Positions 52,481 to 64,000 are shown, numbered from the stretch's first letter. The stretch is 64,000 nt of DNA from Cloeon dipterum (GCF_949628265.1 NC_088786.1:36167681-36231680), one strand, 5' to 3'. A program made the numbers and translations. The notes: a model not told the origin generated them from the letters alone.

Positions 52481-55400
52481 TCACGCTTGAGGTTCGATAA
52501 TCTTTCCACGTCGGATCTGTCCCCAACCAATCAATCTAGAAATAAAAATGATTTAGTATGATAAAGCAGCGAACTTAATGAAATAACTAACCGCCAATGC
52601 TTGTCTATACGTCTGCTGAGGGCGACTTTCTCGCCGTACTCGGTGCAAACTGGAAGTTGCAAGCGCACGACGGCCACGTCCGACTTGGCCTGCAGAACGA
52701 TGCCGCCCGTCGACATGGAGCCAATGTTCAGCAGCAGCGCTTCCTTCTTCTCCAATCGTTGCACCTGAAAAGGTTCACAAATTTTCTCCAGTCAAACAAC
52801 AGCTCAAGGGTGGTTAACGGTGCTTACCCTAGCCGCTTTCTTGTCTCCGTCAATCTGCACACCAAGCAGTCTCCTCAGCAGGTAGTAGGTGATCTCGATT
52901 TCAATGTAGATGTTGGGCAGGGTTCCTACAGCGCCAAGAACCTGACCAACCAGACGGTCAGCACGGCAAAGAGTGGGATCGATTTTTGTTCCCACGCCTG
53001 CAAAGAAAAAATAAAGTCAGTTTAATTAAAGTGATCAAATGCTTCTCATTATCAGAAAAATTATAAATTATAAAAAATATATTTTTCTGAGATGATTCTC
53101 GAATAAATTAACTTGATTTCGGGTATTTTGATTTCCCCCAAAAATATTTTAAAGGTTCTTTAACGCCCAGTTGATATTTTTAGACGAATTTGTGCGAAAA
53201 TGGTTAATTTGAGAAAATTTTGCTTCATGAGAAAAAAATCAGCTTTCTGAATTTAGGCAGTTTTTGACGCTACTATGAGCTGGTGAATTTTAATGAGGCT
53301 AAACACAGACCCCTTTCGAAAATCTGCAATTTTTGAAGTATAAAAAATAAGTTTCAAAACTCGAAAGTTCCATTTTTTATTTTCCTTCTCACTATTTAAT
53401 ATTCATAATTTTTCTAACCCCAAAGCAATTAATTTTCTTTACCCAAAAAAGAGGGTGTAACCGGTAAAATTCAAAAAATGATTTTGGGACACTTTTCATG
53501 TTTAAAATAAAGATTCATTTTCATTCCACTTTGAATGCAAAAGATTTCCCATCTCGACAGCGCGAGAGAAATCAACACAGAGAGAGAATGTTGAATTACC
53601 AATGAGACCGCCGGGCACGGCGAAGTCAAGCTTGTTCTGCTCAGCGCACAGAGAGACAATCCTGGTGAAGATGGGCTTGCAGGTTGTCTCGCCCTTGGAG
53701 TCCTTGGAGACAATGCCAGGCCGCACCTCGACCTCCATGCCGACCTTGAGCATGCCGCGCAAGATGCTGCCGCCGGCGACGCCACCCTTGAGCTCGGCAG
53801 CCTCGCATCCGGGTTTGTTGACGTCAAACGAGCGGATGATGATGAGTCTCGGTGCGGACGTCAGGTCTCGATCAGGCACCGGCACCTTCTTTACGATGTA
53901 CTCGCACAACACCTCGATGTTGTACTTCAGCTGAGCCGAGATGGGGATCACAGGCGCTCCTTCGGCCACGGTACCTGACACAAATTCGTATTATTAACAC
54001 AAAATTGAGATTTCTTTGACTAAGTAAGGCAAAATGTAGAGGGATAATTACTAATTGCATTTTCAAATTACCTTGCACGAATTTCAGCACCTCCTGATAC
54101 TGTTCAGTGGCTTGACCTTCCTTGACCAAATCGATCTTGTTTTGCAAAATGATGATGTTGTTGAGCTTCATGATTTCAACTGCGGCCAGATGTTCTTTCG
54201 TCTGCGGCTGAGGGCATGGCTCATTTCCAGCTGTGGGTTTAAAATTATTGTTGAAATAAACTAAACTTATTTGTCGTAAATTAGAGCGTCCATTTCCCAG
54301 GTTTTGCCCAGTCCCGGGACAATGTTTTAATTTTTTTTTGGGAAAATCCAAAACGATAATAAAGCTTCCTGGGAAATCCTGGCTCACTCGTCGTTCCATG
54401 CAAATGTCTCAAAAATTTTTAATGTTGAGGAAAAGGTATCAAATATTATTTTTAAATTAAATATAATCATCTTTTTCTTGTTTCCTGTTCATGGTGCATG
54501 TTATTAAATTTTACCATTGGAGCAGTTTCAGGCGAATTTGGAAATTTAAAGGTCAATTGGACGGGATTTTGGCGTTGGAATTTTTACTAGCCACTTATAT
54601 TTGCTTAATAAATTGCTGCTTGTTAATAAAGATGGAGCCCAACCCGCAACTGACGCTCAAGTTTTAATTTTAAGAATTTAAAAAAAAATCCAGCCAGTTG
54701 CGGCTATTGTACAAAAAATATATATTTAAAAAAGGGATTTTTAACACATCGGCATAATCAAAATGCATCATTTCTCACCAATAAGCAAGAGGGCTGCGTC
54801 CATCACTGCAGCACCGGACAACATGGTTGCCATCAAGATGTCGTGGCCAGGGCAGTCGACAAAGGAGACGTGTCTCAGCAGCTCGTAGTGGCCGGTGCAG
54901 TTGAGCCTCTGGCAAGGGAACGAGTTCTCTTTGGCAGAGCCGCCCGACGTGTAGCAGGCGGGACGCGGACATTTTTCATTGTTACACTTAAAGATCTTAG
55001 CGTTGGCATATCCTGAAAGACAGCATAACCATGATAAATCATAAACTTAATCCTAACAGATTTGGCCGTGCGGAAAGCGGTTTACACTAAATTTCAATTT
55101 CGATTCTATTTCTCCCAACAAGTCGTATTATTTTACAAACATCACATTAGGAGAAATAAGGCATTAATTGTAAGCAAGACACATACGTAGTTACAAAACT
55201 AGTCTTTATTAGTTGAATTTAACATTCATTTCAGAGGTGATACCTTTAAATCGACAGGTTTTGGTATTTTTGGTATACCCTTCCGAATTTTTGTACGGAA
55301 AGCAAATGCATTCTTTATATCAGAGATTGTTATTTTAACAAACTATTATTGTATTGACCGTGGGCGCGGTAAATTTGACTGCCGTACCGGCAAAAGCAAA

Positions 55401-58400
55401 AGCCGATGTGAAAATATATCAAATAATAATTTTTAAATTAAGTTCTTCACCAAACTCAATACTGTGCTCCAGTCGTTGGTGTTGTGACAAGATCGGTTCA
55501 CAAAACAGCAGATTTTGGACTCTAAAGGGAGCCGGAGTGAGAAAAACGGGTCTTGTCCGTAATGGCAGCTTGAAATGACCCTGTGACGCAAGCCAAACTA
55601 AATTGAACGAAAGAGTGCTGCCCGGAATGTCATACAAATCAATTATTAAAATTCCACAGAGCGGCATACGCTGCTTCCGCACTTGCAGGCGAACGCGCTG
55701 TTGACACTCCGCTTGGACTTGGGGCCCTTTTTGCGGCGCTTCAGCAGGTACTGCGCTGTGTAGTCAAAGAAGATCTCATCGCCGCACTGAATGTCCCTGA
55801 TGGCAAACATGCCCAGGCGCGGCATATGAGGATCCAGGCAGTCTACGAAAACCCCGTAGACCCCGAGGTTTGGCTCGCACGAGTGGTTGATGAAGTGCGA
55901 GACGTTGCCCCTGACGGTGGCGTCAACAGAGTAAGGAAGGATCTCGTAGCCTTCCGAGTCAAATCGCTCTTGTTCAGTGGTCGGATTGAAGTCGAGGTCA
56001 AAGATGTAGTTCGACTTGCCCTTGTACTCGTCGCGCGTGCGCTGATGCACAACCCACCTGCCAACGCGGAAATGCAATTAAGGTTAGTTCCGCCGACTGA
56101 GACACAAAAGACAACTCTCCCACCCCTGAATCACAAGATAAATTGGAAATTTCCAGAATTGGACCTAATTAAAGTGGGATGATTGGGATTTTTTTTTATA
56201 AAAAAGGGGTAAACATCTGACGAAAAGAGTCCCTTATTTGTAATTTTACTGGTTACGCCCCTTTATTGAGCAAAGGAAATTCCGGGTTGGGAAAAATTAT
56301 AAAAATTTAATTGTGAGAATATGAAAAATAGTACTTCTTTGTAGTTCTGAAAGTTATTTTTAAATTTTTCAAAAATTGCAGATTATCAAAAGGCCTTGTT
56401 AAAATTCACCAGTCTAAAAAACTGATTAAATTTCTAGTTTTTATTCTACTGAGCATATTTTCCTCAAATTAATTTGTCTTTTCTATTTTTATGATTGTTC
56501 TATTCCCAGAGAGTAGTCAAATTGCCCGTAATTTGATCATACCTTGCGATCATTTCGCCGACGTACTCGCAAACAAAAGTTCCCTGTGGAATGTACTCGC
56601 GGGCCTGCACTCCCCAGCCCTTGTCTTCTGTCTTGAATATTTTTAGCTTGAGCTGGCTGCCCTTCTGCACGACCCGGTTGATGCAGCTGTCGGGACACTT
56701 GCAAGCCTTGTTGCACTCAAAGATAGGATTGCCATAGTTTATCTCAAGCAAACCCCTGCTGTTGTAGGCGAAATTGACGTCTGCCAGCTGTGGACAGCAC
56801 TGAGCCTTGTTATCGCACGTGTCGCACTCACAGCCGACCGGAGGATCCTCTGGGATCACAATTTCCTCGTGCGCAACATTCTTGCTAATGGGCTAAAATT
56901 CCGATTGAATCAAAGTTTAGAAATATTTGTTTAGTCAAAACATTAGAGGCTTGAGAAATGGTCAGAGTTTGGGTTGAAATTTGAAGCGCTTTAAAAAAAA
57001 TTCATACGAAAGGGAAGAGAAACGCGTCTCAAGCCTCCAAAGCAAAAATGAAATGGTTTGAAGTCGAACAAACCTGAAAGCTGAGTGGAGGGAAGCCGAG
57101 GTCGACGTTGTTCTCGATGGAGAGAAGTTCGTTGCCGCTAACTTCGTTCAATTTCTTGATGAAATTCTTCATGAAAGCTTGCTGCTCGAACTGGATGCGA
57201 ACCTGTTCGCGCTTCAGCACCATTCGCTTGATCATGGCCAAGAGGTTGTCGTTGCCCTGATCCTGCAGAACCTTGAAGATGTGCGACTTGAGCAGTTTGG
57301 GGTTGGGCAACGGCTCCTCATGCTTCGGCAGCTTGAAGATGGTGTTGTAGTCTGCAATGGTCATGCCGGCCACCACCTCACACTCGTACAAGGTCGCCTT
57401 GCCCCCCAACGGCTCCAGGACGGGCAGTTGCTCCGAGATGCGGAGAAAGCGCGCCTGCAGCAACTCAGGGTACTTTTTCTCGAACTTTCTGATCAAAAGC
57501 CGAGCGTTCTTGAGGCCAGACTTGGGCTCCCACGAGTTGTGTTCAGGCGCCCAGCCTTTCCACTTGACCAGGTAGTGGAACTCGTCTTCGAAGACCATGC
57601 GGTCCTCAATGCTCTCAACCTCGTACTCATTTAAAACGGTCAGCCCCACCGTCAGGTCTGGTTTCTCCGCGTTGGCCGGCACCTCCCGCGTCTCCGTGTC
57701 CCTCGCGTCGATCGAGTAAAAGGGGTTGCGGGCCTTTCTTTCTTTCTGCTTTGCACCCATCCTCTTCCTCTTTCGCCTGCGCACACAATATTCGGATCGT
57801 TCTCCAACAATGTCAACTCGGGAATTAAAATCGGCTACCCTTGCCTAACACTAAAATTAATAGAATAATATTGCCAAATGGATTTTCGGGATTGGAAAGA
57901 GGGAAAATATTGAAATTTAACCCTTTACTTATGGCTTAATAGTGTCAAGATTTAAAATTATTAACAGTTAGCATTTTATCATATCAATAGGGTCTCAAAA
58001 TAAATAAATCAGCCATAAAATATAGGATTTTTCAATACCAAAACCCTATCGCACCCTTCGATTTGTCGCACCAGGGATTTTAGTTTTGAAAACCATAATT
58101 TGCAGGCCGTTTTTTTTTTACTTTTTGGCGTCGAAACTGCAGAAATTGGCCGCAAAAGAAGGGAATTAATGTATTCCCTCGGTTACGCCCCCACTTTCGC
58201 TGTTTCGACGCCAAACATTTCGTTTCGCGCACATTAAAAAAATCTATAACATTTAATACCAACGCACCCCTGTGCCAAAGGTCGAAGGAAACCCCTGATT
58301 TAAAAAAGTATAAAACACGACTCAACTAAAGTTGGACAGGCATGGTTTAGAGAAGCTCAAAATATCAAAAATATAGCTGGCAAGAGTAGCCGACAGAAAT

Positions 58401-59652
58401 TCCCGAAGCAACTTCAGGCCAATGATTACTTCTTGGAGGAAACGCTATTGCCGGAGGAAGAGGTCGAGAGATTCCTCTTCCTGCCTGGTTCGCCGTTGCT
58501 GGGGCCACTCTCTTGGCTCATCTTGTCACTTTCAGTGGTCGAAACGGTGCACTGTATGCGTCCATCAATCATTTGCTGGCGCACTTCTTGCTGATCCGAC
58601 TTGTCGGCCATCGGTTCGTCCGGCCCCAACGCGTTCTCGGTGTCGCAATCCCTACTCGCCTTGCCTTTCTCCATGTTAATCTGAAACCGTTTAATTGGTC
58701 ACACAAGTCAGCTGTTTTGCAACTCGGTCTGGCGGAAGGCAAGCCAGAAAAAACCGTGCATTCCGACAGAAACAGAGTTTTGAGCAGTTCCCAATTAAAG
58801 ACGGTTCCGAAACTCTGGAGAAAGTGAGGCATTCAATTTAGCTACCACTCGTTCATTCGTTTCCCCAACATTTTGGTTGGCTTACTTGCCTAAAGAATGC
58901 AGAGATTCCACCTTGCCTTCCGCACGGCCAAGCATAAAAACACAACTGTCCTGAAAACTCACCTAATTTAATGGTGATGTTGCGTTCAAGCTCGTTCTTG
59001 AAGCGGACAGTCTGGACAGTGGAAATGGCCTTCACGACAGTCGATTTACCGTGGGCTACGTGGCCGATGGTTCCTGTTATTTCGCATAAATACAAAATAA
59101 TAATGTCAGAATAAGTGAGAAATAAATTATAACGGAAACACCCACCAATATTGATGGTAGCTTGCTTCGAAATAACTTCTGGGGAGATAGCAGTGAGCTC
59201 CGAGAAATTCTGAAAACATTAATTTAGAATGTTATTAAAAATTATGTGGTTAACAGCTTGCATAGAAACAGTAAAGACATAAAACAAAAATTGTCATCCA
59301 TAACATACATGCAGAATTAAATGGTAGATAGACACGTATGGCAATGGGACAGAGGAAAGAAAATTTAGACGCAGCTACATGATTCCACGATCAGATTTTA
59401 GTATCGTGTGTACAAAATCAAAGTAATATTTCCGCTGTGTGGATTGTGGATCGCTACCATGCATTAATGCCATGTGGCAAGAGGCGGTGGCCAACTGCGC
59501 CGGCAGAACGCGATCCACGCCATCGCTCACCGGCTCAAATTATCGGCAAATTTAGCCCGAATCCGCCAAAGGTCAAAATAATGGTCAATATTGTGTAATT
59601 TACTCACAATTTCCGAGTTATTGTCGCTCAATTCCACCGAGCCGTCCGCCAT
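52481..59652 (-). CDS. eIF2gamma: Eukaryotic translation initiation factor 2 subunit gamma
   Basis: The GTPase subunit of eIF2, which carries initiator Met-tRNA to the ribosome. Nine coding exons: 59652-59608, 59209-59146, 59073-58963, 55012-54779, 54230-54072, 53974-53600, 52997-52828, 52764-52592, 52535-52481, 461 codons (human 472). G motifs: GHVAHGKST (G1, the family form), VDCPGHD (G3), QNKIDLV (G4) and ISAQLKYN (G5). A zinc-ribbon insert reads [12 protein letters not shown] with a later C. The domain II/III segments [14 protein letters not shown] and [13 protein letters not shown] are near the C-terminus. The start [12 protein letters not shown] is short, and exon 2 picks up the conserved [14 protein letters not shown]. 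Intron 3 (58962-55013) is unusually long because it contains all Su(var)3-9 specific exons on the same strand. The gene diverges from RMND5. Confidence 0.96.
53075..53470. mobile_element. TTAA-type MITE, family B, eIF2-gamma intron 6
   Basis: Reverse-oriented family B interior: TGAGATGATTCTCGAATAAA, GAGCTGGTGAATTTTAATGA, AAACACAGACCCCTTTCGAA, AGAGGGTGTAACCGGTAAAA. Termini are unclear. Confidence 0.6.
55646..59652 (-). CDS. Su(var)3-9: Su(var)3-9 / SUV39H histone H3K9 methyltransferase, sharing exon 1 with eIF2-gamma
   Basis: It trimethylates histone H3 lysine 9 to build heterochromatin. Proposed exons: shared 59652-59608, then 58680-58430, 57776-57074, 56892-56543, 56057-55646, 586 codons. 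The first private exon (58680-58430, beginning INMEKGKAS after the splice) is polar and Ser-rich. Its donor AAGAA|GTAATC joins in phase to exon 57776, giving a basic KKRKRKR run, a probable nuclear signal. Then comes a chromodomain ([35 protein letters not shown]), a pre-SET Cys cluster ([24 protein letters not shown]), the SET domain ([20 protein letters not shown], then NHSC) and post-[11 protein letters not shown]. The exon at 58680 enters in phase 0, which matches only the eIF2-gamma exon 1 donor. Translation could also start at its own ATG (58674). Confidence 0.88.
56169..56460. mobile_element. TTAA-type MITE, family B, Su(var)3-9 intron
   Basis: The left end TTAAAGTGGGATGATTGGG is intact. 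The interior contains GGTTACGCCCCTTTATTGAG and AAAATTCACCAGTCTAAAAA. The right end is lost. Confidence 0.6.
58020..58294. mobile_element. Foldback MITE, family C, Su(var)3-9 intron
   Basis: It contains TGTATTCCCTCGGTTACGCC, GTTTCGACGCCAAACATTTC and the right end GGTCGAAGGAAACCCCTG. The left half is shortened and diverged (CACCAGGGATTTTAG near 58068). Confidence 0.6.
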
Positions 59653-60296
59653 ATTACAGGGAAATAAGAATTGAATGTTGAATCGTGTTGCATAAGCCAA
59701 AGGGAGCGCTGTGATTGGTCGAGAGGCAAAGCAAAGCCCCACTTCGCCGCCAATATTCAACATCAAAGCCGCGCTGGGCGCGAAAGAAATTGGAGGCGGT
59801 GGGTGGAGGTACTGGAGGTCAAAGTCGAGCGAGAAAAATCGCGGGAATGCTGACGGAAGAAAAAGGAGCGGAGAAGGAAAGGAAACCGGCCAAGGGTCGT
59901 ATATCAAATTTACTGACACCTGGCACTTCAGCAAATTTCTTATTTCACTGAGTGTGAATACGTAATAATTTCTGAAAATATCAGAATGTACAGACATATT
60001 ATTTTTTTGGTACATATTCGTAGTAAAGGTCAATGGCTATGTTGTCATCAATAGCATCAATTCATTTGTTCAATTTCAGTGGAAAAAGTGACAACGTCTC
60101 ATTGTCAGCTGCAACCCAAATGTTATTGTTATTTGCCGTTATTCCAATGAGCCCGCGCGCCCCGCTGTGAACCCTTTAAACATCGGCTCATCGGCTGTTC
60201 AAAACAGTTCAAAGTGAGGTGAATGTCTCTTGGCGCTAGCGTCGCCGGCAGCTGATTGGAGAAAACTTCTGACTTCTCACTGCAGCAAACACAAAC
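59653..60296. promoter_or_regulatory. Divergent promoter interval, eIF2-gamma and Su(var)3-9 / RMND5
   Basis: This 644-bp interval lies between opposite start codons and must hold the promoter used for both eIF2-gamma and the Su(var)3-9 splice form, and that of RMND5. No repeat or TATA box was recognised. Short open frames present are not supported. Confidence 0.45.
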
Positions 60297-62060
60297 ATGG
60301 ATGCGTGCACTGGAGTGGAGAAAGAAGTGGAAAAAGTTCTCAACAAATTCGGAGGAATAAACGAGCATGCGGACCGAACGCTGAACGAATTATGCAGCCA
60401 CATAGAAAGTCTGAAGAACAGCATGGAAGAAGGTGAGGCCAGTCATCCGACGAGGCGAAAAAAGCCATTGTTTACTTGCGATGTCACAAGTCGCAGAAAA
60501 TAAACAAAGCACTCAAATTCTGTCTCAGCTCCGTCGCAACACGAGCTCTCGGCGGGCCAGATTTTAATTATCAAACAAGCCGCGTCCAAGGTGAAAGACA
60601 CTGTCCAACGACTAGCCTCTGACCACCGAGATCTGCACAGCACCGTCTCCAAAGTCGGAAAAGCCATCGACAGGGTAACCCAGGCGAATTAATTATGTAT
60701 AATTATTATCAAATAATCGTTCTCCCTCTTGTAGAATTTCGTCTCGGACTTCGCCTCGACCAGCAGGGAGGAGGTTTTTGCGGGGCAGGACAAGGTTGAC
60801 TTGCTCAACAGGGTCATTTGCCAGCATTTTTTTCGCCAAGGCATGATTGACATCGCAGAAGAATTAGGAAAGGTCCGTGGGAAATTTAGACTCACCGTGA
60901 GATTGTTAATCCTCCATTTTATATGTGTAGGAGGCGGGGTTGCAAACCAGCATCAGCAACAAGGAGCCTTTCCAGGAGCTCAACCAAATTTTAGACTGCC
61001 TGAAACAGCGAAATCTCCAGCCAGCGCTCGAGTGGGCAACCTCCCACAGAGAAAGACTCGCAGCCCAAGTAAGGAAATAACACAACAATATTTTTCAAGG
61101 CTCGATCGATCTCAATTGCAGAACTCGTCCCTGGAGTTCAAACTGCACCGGCTGCAGTTCATCAACCTGGTGGAAAAGGGCGTGAATCACCAGTCAGAGG
61201 CTGTCAACTACGCGCGCACTCATTTGTCTCAATTCGTGACGCGCCACGAGAAGGAGATCCAGAGCCTGATGGGCGCGCTGCTCTTCCTGCCGCAGGGCCT
61301 GCCCGGCTCGCCGTATAGTCACCTGCTCGACCCCTACGTCTGGGTCGAGATCCACGAGGTATTCATGAAAGACGCGTGCGCCCTGCTTGGCCTGAGCGTC
61401 GACAGCCCGCTCTCCGTCTGCATCAACGCCGGCTGCACCGCCTTGCCAGCGCTGCTCAACATTAAACAGGTACAAAATACTTAATTGATATCAGACTTCA
61501 CCACTAACAGACATAGTGTGTCTTTAAAGAGGAATAATAGTGAATTTCCAAGCCGACCTGGGTTTTTTCGGGTTTTTTCAGGCAGAAATAACCAATAAAA
61601 CCCACTATTTTACCCTAGGCTCCAATATTTTCAGTAAAAAAATGCGGAAAAATAAGGAAATGGTGTTTTTTGGCATTAAAAAGTATTGCTGCATTTTTGC
61701 GCCTTATTTTTAGGCTTATAATTTTACACGCTTTTTTTGAAAAAGAAATAAACGCCCATTGTGCAGCATCCTCTGTTCCGATTCCAGGTGATGCAGCAGC
61801 GGCAGGTGACGGGCATTTGGAGCGGCAAGGACGAGCTGCCCATCGAGATCGACCTGGGCAAGGAGCACAGGTACCACTCGGTGTTCGCGTGCCCCATTCT
61901 CAGGCAGCAGAGCACGCAGAACAACCCTCCGATGCGGCTCGTGTGCGGCCACGTGATCTCGAGGGACGCGCTCAACAAGCTCAGCAGCGGCAGCAAACTC
62001 AAGTGCCCCTACTGTCCGGTGGAGCAGAACCCGACCGACGCCAGACAAGTGGTATTTTGA
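60297..62060 (+). CDS. RMND5: E3 ubiquitin ligase RMND5 (CTLH/GID complex)
   Basis: One of the two RING subunits of the CTLH (yeast GID) ubiquitin ligase. Six coding exons: 60297-60432, 60529-60674, 60735-60872, 60931-61068, 61122-61469, 61788-62060, 392 codons (human RMND5A 391). Domain order: an N-terminal helical region ([20 protein letters not shown]); a LisH motif ([20 protein letters not shown]); a CTLH segment ([20 protein letters not shown]); a CRA region ([20 protein letters not shown]); and a C-terminal degenerate RING with [26 protein letters not shown] and LKCPYCP. The protein ends in VVF, close to the family's conserved C-terminus. All phases agree. The last intron contains transposon-end fragments near 61526-61600. 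Polyadenylation AATAAA lies near 62349. Confidence 0.95.
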
Positions 62061-62550
62061 AATCTGAACGCCACGCTCTTTGTTAAAGCTGACGAAACTA
62101 ACTCGAATTGTGTTGTACTGTTGATAATTATTTGTACTTGTCACACACTACTTGTCCACGCTGCTTGTAACAAGCCCTTTAAAATGTACATAGTATAAAA
62201 TATACATATTATAATATAGTTGTCACTCTATTAAGCTAGAATTTTGCACCTTGCAGACACCGAATTTGTTGATATGTATAATGTTTTATTTTCGATTTTA
62301 TTTTCAATCAAGGTACATGATGCTGTGAATTAATATGATAATGGTCAAATAAACCTGATGATATAAATATAAATAATGTAGTACTACTAGTTTTTCTCAA
62401 TAAGAAGTAAGAACCAGGTTTTTCCAAAAGCTCCGGTGCCAAAAGTGGAAGGAGATCACTAAAAATATAACAAAAAGTGGTCAGAATGTAATTAACATAA
62501 TTAAATAGCTAATTAATTTCAAAACAAACCTAGGAAATCAAACAAAAAAA
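62061..62550. other. RMND5 3' untranslated region
   Basis: AT-rich sequence with an AATAAA near 62349-62354. It then runs to the tRNA terminator. No other feature is seen. Confidence 0.5.
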
Positions 62551-62623
62551 CGCCCGAACAGGGACTCGAACCCTGGACCCTTAGGTTAAAAGCCTAATGC
62601 TCTACCGACTGAGCTATCCGGGC
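62551..62623 (-). tRNA. trnK-UUU: tRNA-Lys (anticodon TTT)
   Basis: The minus strand folds as a standard 73-base cloverleaf. The acceptor stem GCCCGGA pairs with TTCGGGC, with G as discriminator. The D arm is GCTC...GAGC, the anticodon arm TTAGG-CTTTTAA-CCTAA has anticodon TTT at 62590-62588, and the T arm CAGGG-TTCGAGT-CCCTG is intact with the GTTCGA box B. No intron is present. A run of seven T on the coding strand follows directly and serves as the RNA polymerase III terminator. It reads UUU/AAA-family lysine codons. Confidence 0.96.
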
Positions 62624-63016
62624 TGATATTGGAATTTATAACATGTAGCATATTTATACTCACTTGCTTGTTTTCGGTAAGTTATGTATTATATTTCTTG
62701 GTTTCTTAACATTTGAACCAAATTTGGGGGGCAATGCGTCTTAAAATAAAGCATTAATTCATTTTAAAAGCAACCATCTTTCAACCATTTGCTTGCAAAT
62801 AACGCTAGATCAGACGAGCTGATGACATTTGCAGCGCGAAATTTCAAAATCTGACTATCAGCTGGGAGCTGGGACTGCACCTGGACTGCACGCACTCGCA
62901 CTGTCGCACTCTCAATCAATTTTCAATGTTGTCGTCCTCTTCCACTGTCTTGTTTTGCCAATTTTGACGTGAAAAACAAAAATTTCGCCCTTTTTTCTCA
63001 TGTGACTTGGTTCACA
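62624..63016. promoter_or_regulatory. Spacer: tRNA-Lys upstream and PARS2 promoter
   Basis: The interval between the tRNA 5' end and the prolyl-tRNA synthetase start should contain the latter's promoter. There is a run of CTGGGACTGCACCTGGACTG near 62865-62890. No other feature was recognised. Confidence 0.4.
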
Positions 63017-64000
63017 ATGAGTCTTTTCGGATCTCGTGTTTTACTTCGCCAAAGCCGGTCGTGGTTGCATCATTCTCAGCACCGAGAAATAGTCACCAAA
63101 GTCTCATCGATATTCAGACCAACCTATTCTGCCTCCAAAGAATCTAATGTCACGTCGAAAGAGATTGCTTCCAAGAGTCAGCAAGTATGTAGAGCAAAAA
63201 ATCTGACGTGTTATTATTTGGTCCCTAACAGTCCTTAATAATTTTCAGCTTCTTGTGGAGTTGGGATTTATCAGAGCACAGTCACCAGGCACATTTTGCA
63301 TTTTACCTCTAGCCCAAAGAATCTTATATAAAATAGAAAATATAATCGACGCTGAATTAAGGAAAATTGGCTGCCAAAAATTGCATTTAGCTTCTTTAGC
63401 GCCGTCAAGCTTGTGGAATAAAACTGGTTTGTAAATAAACTACCATAAATTATACTGGAAATAATGTTAATATTTTGTGCACAGGTCGATTGAAGAGCAT
63501 GGACGAGGAACTATTTAAATTAAAGGACAGACATGACCAAAACTACATTTTAAGCCCGGTAACGTTCAATTAAAAAATTAAAGTCCTGCCCATTTTTACA
63601 ATTTTTTACTTAGACCCACGAAGAGGCCATCACGCACTTGCTGGGTACAGCTGGGCATATTTCCCACAAGCAACTGCCACTGATGTTATACCAAATTTCC
63701 ACAAAATTCCGCGACGAAATGAAGCCACGGTCGGGTCTGCTGAGAGCCAGAGAGTTCCTCATGAAGGACCTTTACACCTTTGACGCAAGCTTGGAAGACG
63801 CCGAGAAGACTTACCACCTTGTCAGGGATGCGTACGAGAAAATCTTCAACAACCTGCAGGTTCCATTCGTTAAAGGTGAGAACCGCGGAGTTGAATAATT
63901 TCAATCTAATTTATAACAATTATTATTATTTCCAGTTCAGGGTGATTCTGGTCTGATGGGTGGCTCCAGGAGTGAGGAGTTCCACTTCTTGTCCGACGCC
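63017..64000 (+). CDS. PARS2: Mitochondrial prolyl-tRNA synthetase, 5' part (cut by window end)
   Basis: It charges mitochondrial tRNA-Pro. Exons seen: 63017-63184, 63249-63426, 63485-63558, 63614-63875, and 63936 onward, open to the window end, 249 codons so far. The N-terminus [20 protein letters not shown] is a basic mitochondrial presequence. Class II synthetase features follow: [20 protein letters not shown], motif 1 region [15 protein letters not shown], motif 2 stretch [15 protein letters not shown] and [20 protein letters not shown], then DLYTFDAS. The last residues, [20 protein letters not shown], match the family. The C-terminal part, including the anticodon-binding domain, lies beyond the window. 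Confidence 0.93.

Noticed and set aside
59671-59965. Plus-strand open frames in the eIF2-gamma/RMND5 promoter interval
   Set aside because: They overlap in different frames, have no family resemblance and precede a well-supported RMND5 start at 60297.

Overview
This is a stretch of an animal nuclear genome, almost certainly an insect. Coding sequence is split into short exons with GT-AG introns. The eIF2-gamma and Su(var)3-9 genes are interlocked in one locus, an arrangement known from insects. Sixteen protein genes were recognised, most of them conserved housekeeping genes, plus one tRNA-Lys and three probable intronic snoRNAs. Introns and spacers are AT-rich and full of short non-autonomous DNA transposons (MITEs) from several families. 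No intact transposase, virus-like element, CRISPR array or bacterial-type operon was seen.

Layout. 1-9302: gene-poor, probably the first intron of a minus-strand gene whose first coding exon lies at 9303-9430. 9900-11998 (-): ACAA2-type 3-ketoacyl-CoA thiolase. 12959-15905 (+): Salvador, the Hippo-pathway scaffold. 16312-16675 (-): small membrane protein. 17316-18757 (+): Lst8 (TOR complexes). 22093-24724 (-): single-RRM protein with a Gly/Arg/Tyr-rich tail. 25354-28714 (+): DNAJC16. 30038-30674 (-): Mic10. 31029-32469 (+): SdhB. 33897-41640 (+): vigilin, with three related C/D-box-like snoRNA candidates in its introns. 43746-44901 (-): secreted C-type lectin. 47729-51635 (-): NOL9 polynucleotide kinase. 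52481-59652 (-): eIF2-gamma, with the Su(var)3-9 exons inside its third intron and sharing its first coding exon. 60297-62060 (+): RMND5 E3 ligase. 62551-62623 (-): tRNA-Lys(UUU). 63017 to the window end (+): mitochondrial prolyl-tRNA synthetase, cut by the window edge.

Five neighbouring pairs are divergent with short gaps: thiolase/Salvador, small membrane protein/Lst8, RRM protein/DNAJC16, Mic10/SdhB and eIF2-gamma/RMND5. Each pair may share a promoter. Several genes serve mitochondria (thiolase, Mic10, SdhB, prolyl-tRNA synthetase) and several serve translation or RNA (eIF2-gamma, vigilin, NOL9, tRNA-Lys, RRM protein), but nothing indicates a functional cluster.

All exon borders were placed by hand from splice consensus, reading-frame phase and remembered family sequences. 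For every gene given a coordinate list, exon lengths sum to a whole number of codons. The most interesting observations are the vigilin snoRNA trio with a compensatory base change in its internal stem, and the eIF2-gamma/Su(var)3-9 locus in which phase and an in-frame stop allow sharing of only the first coding exon (15 codons).
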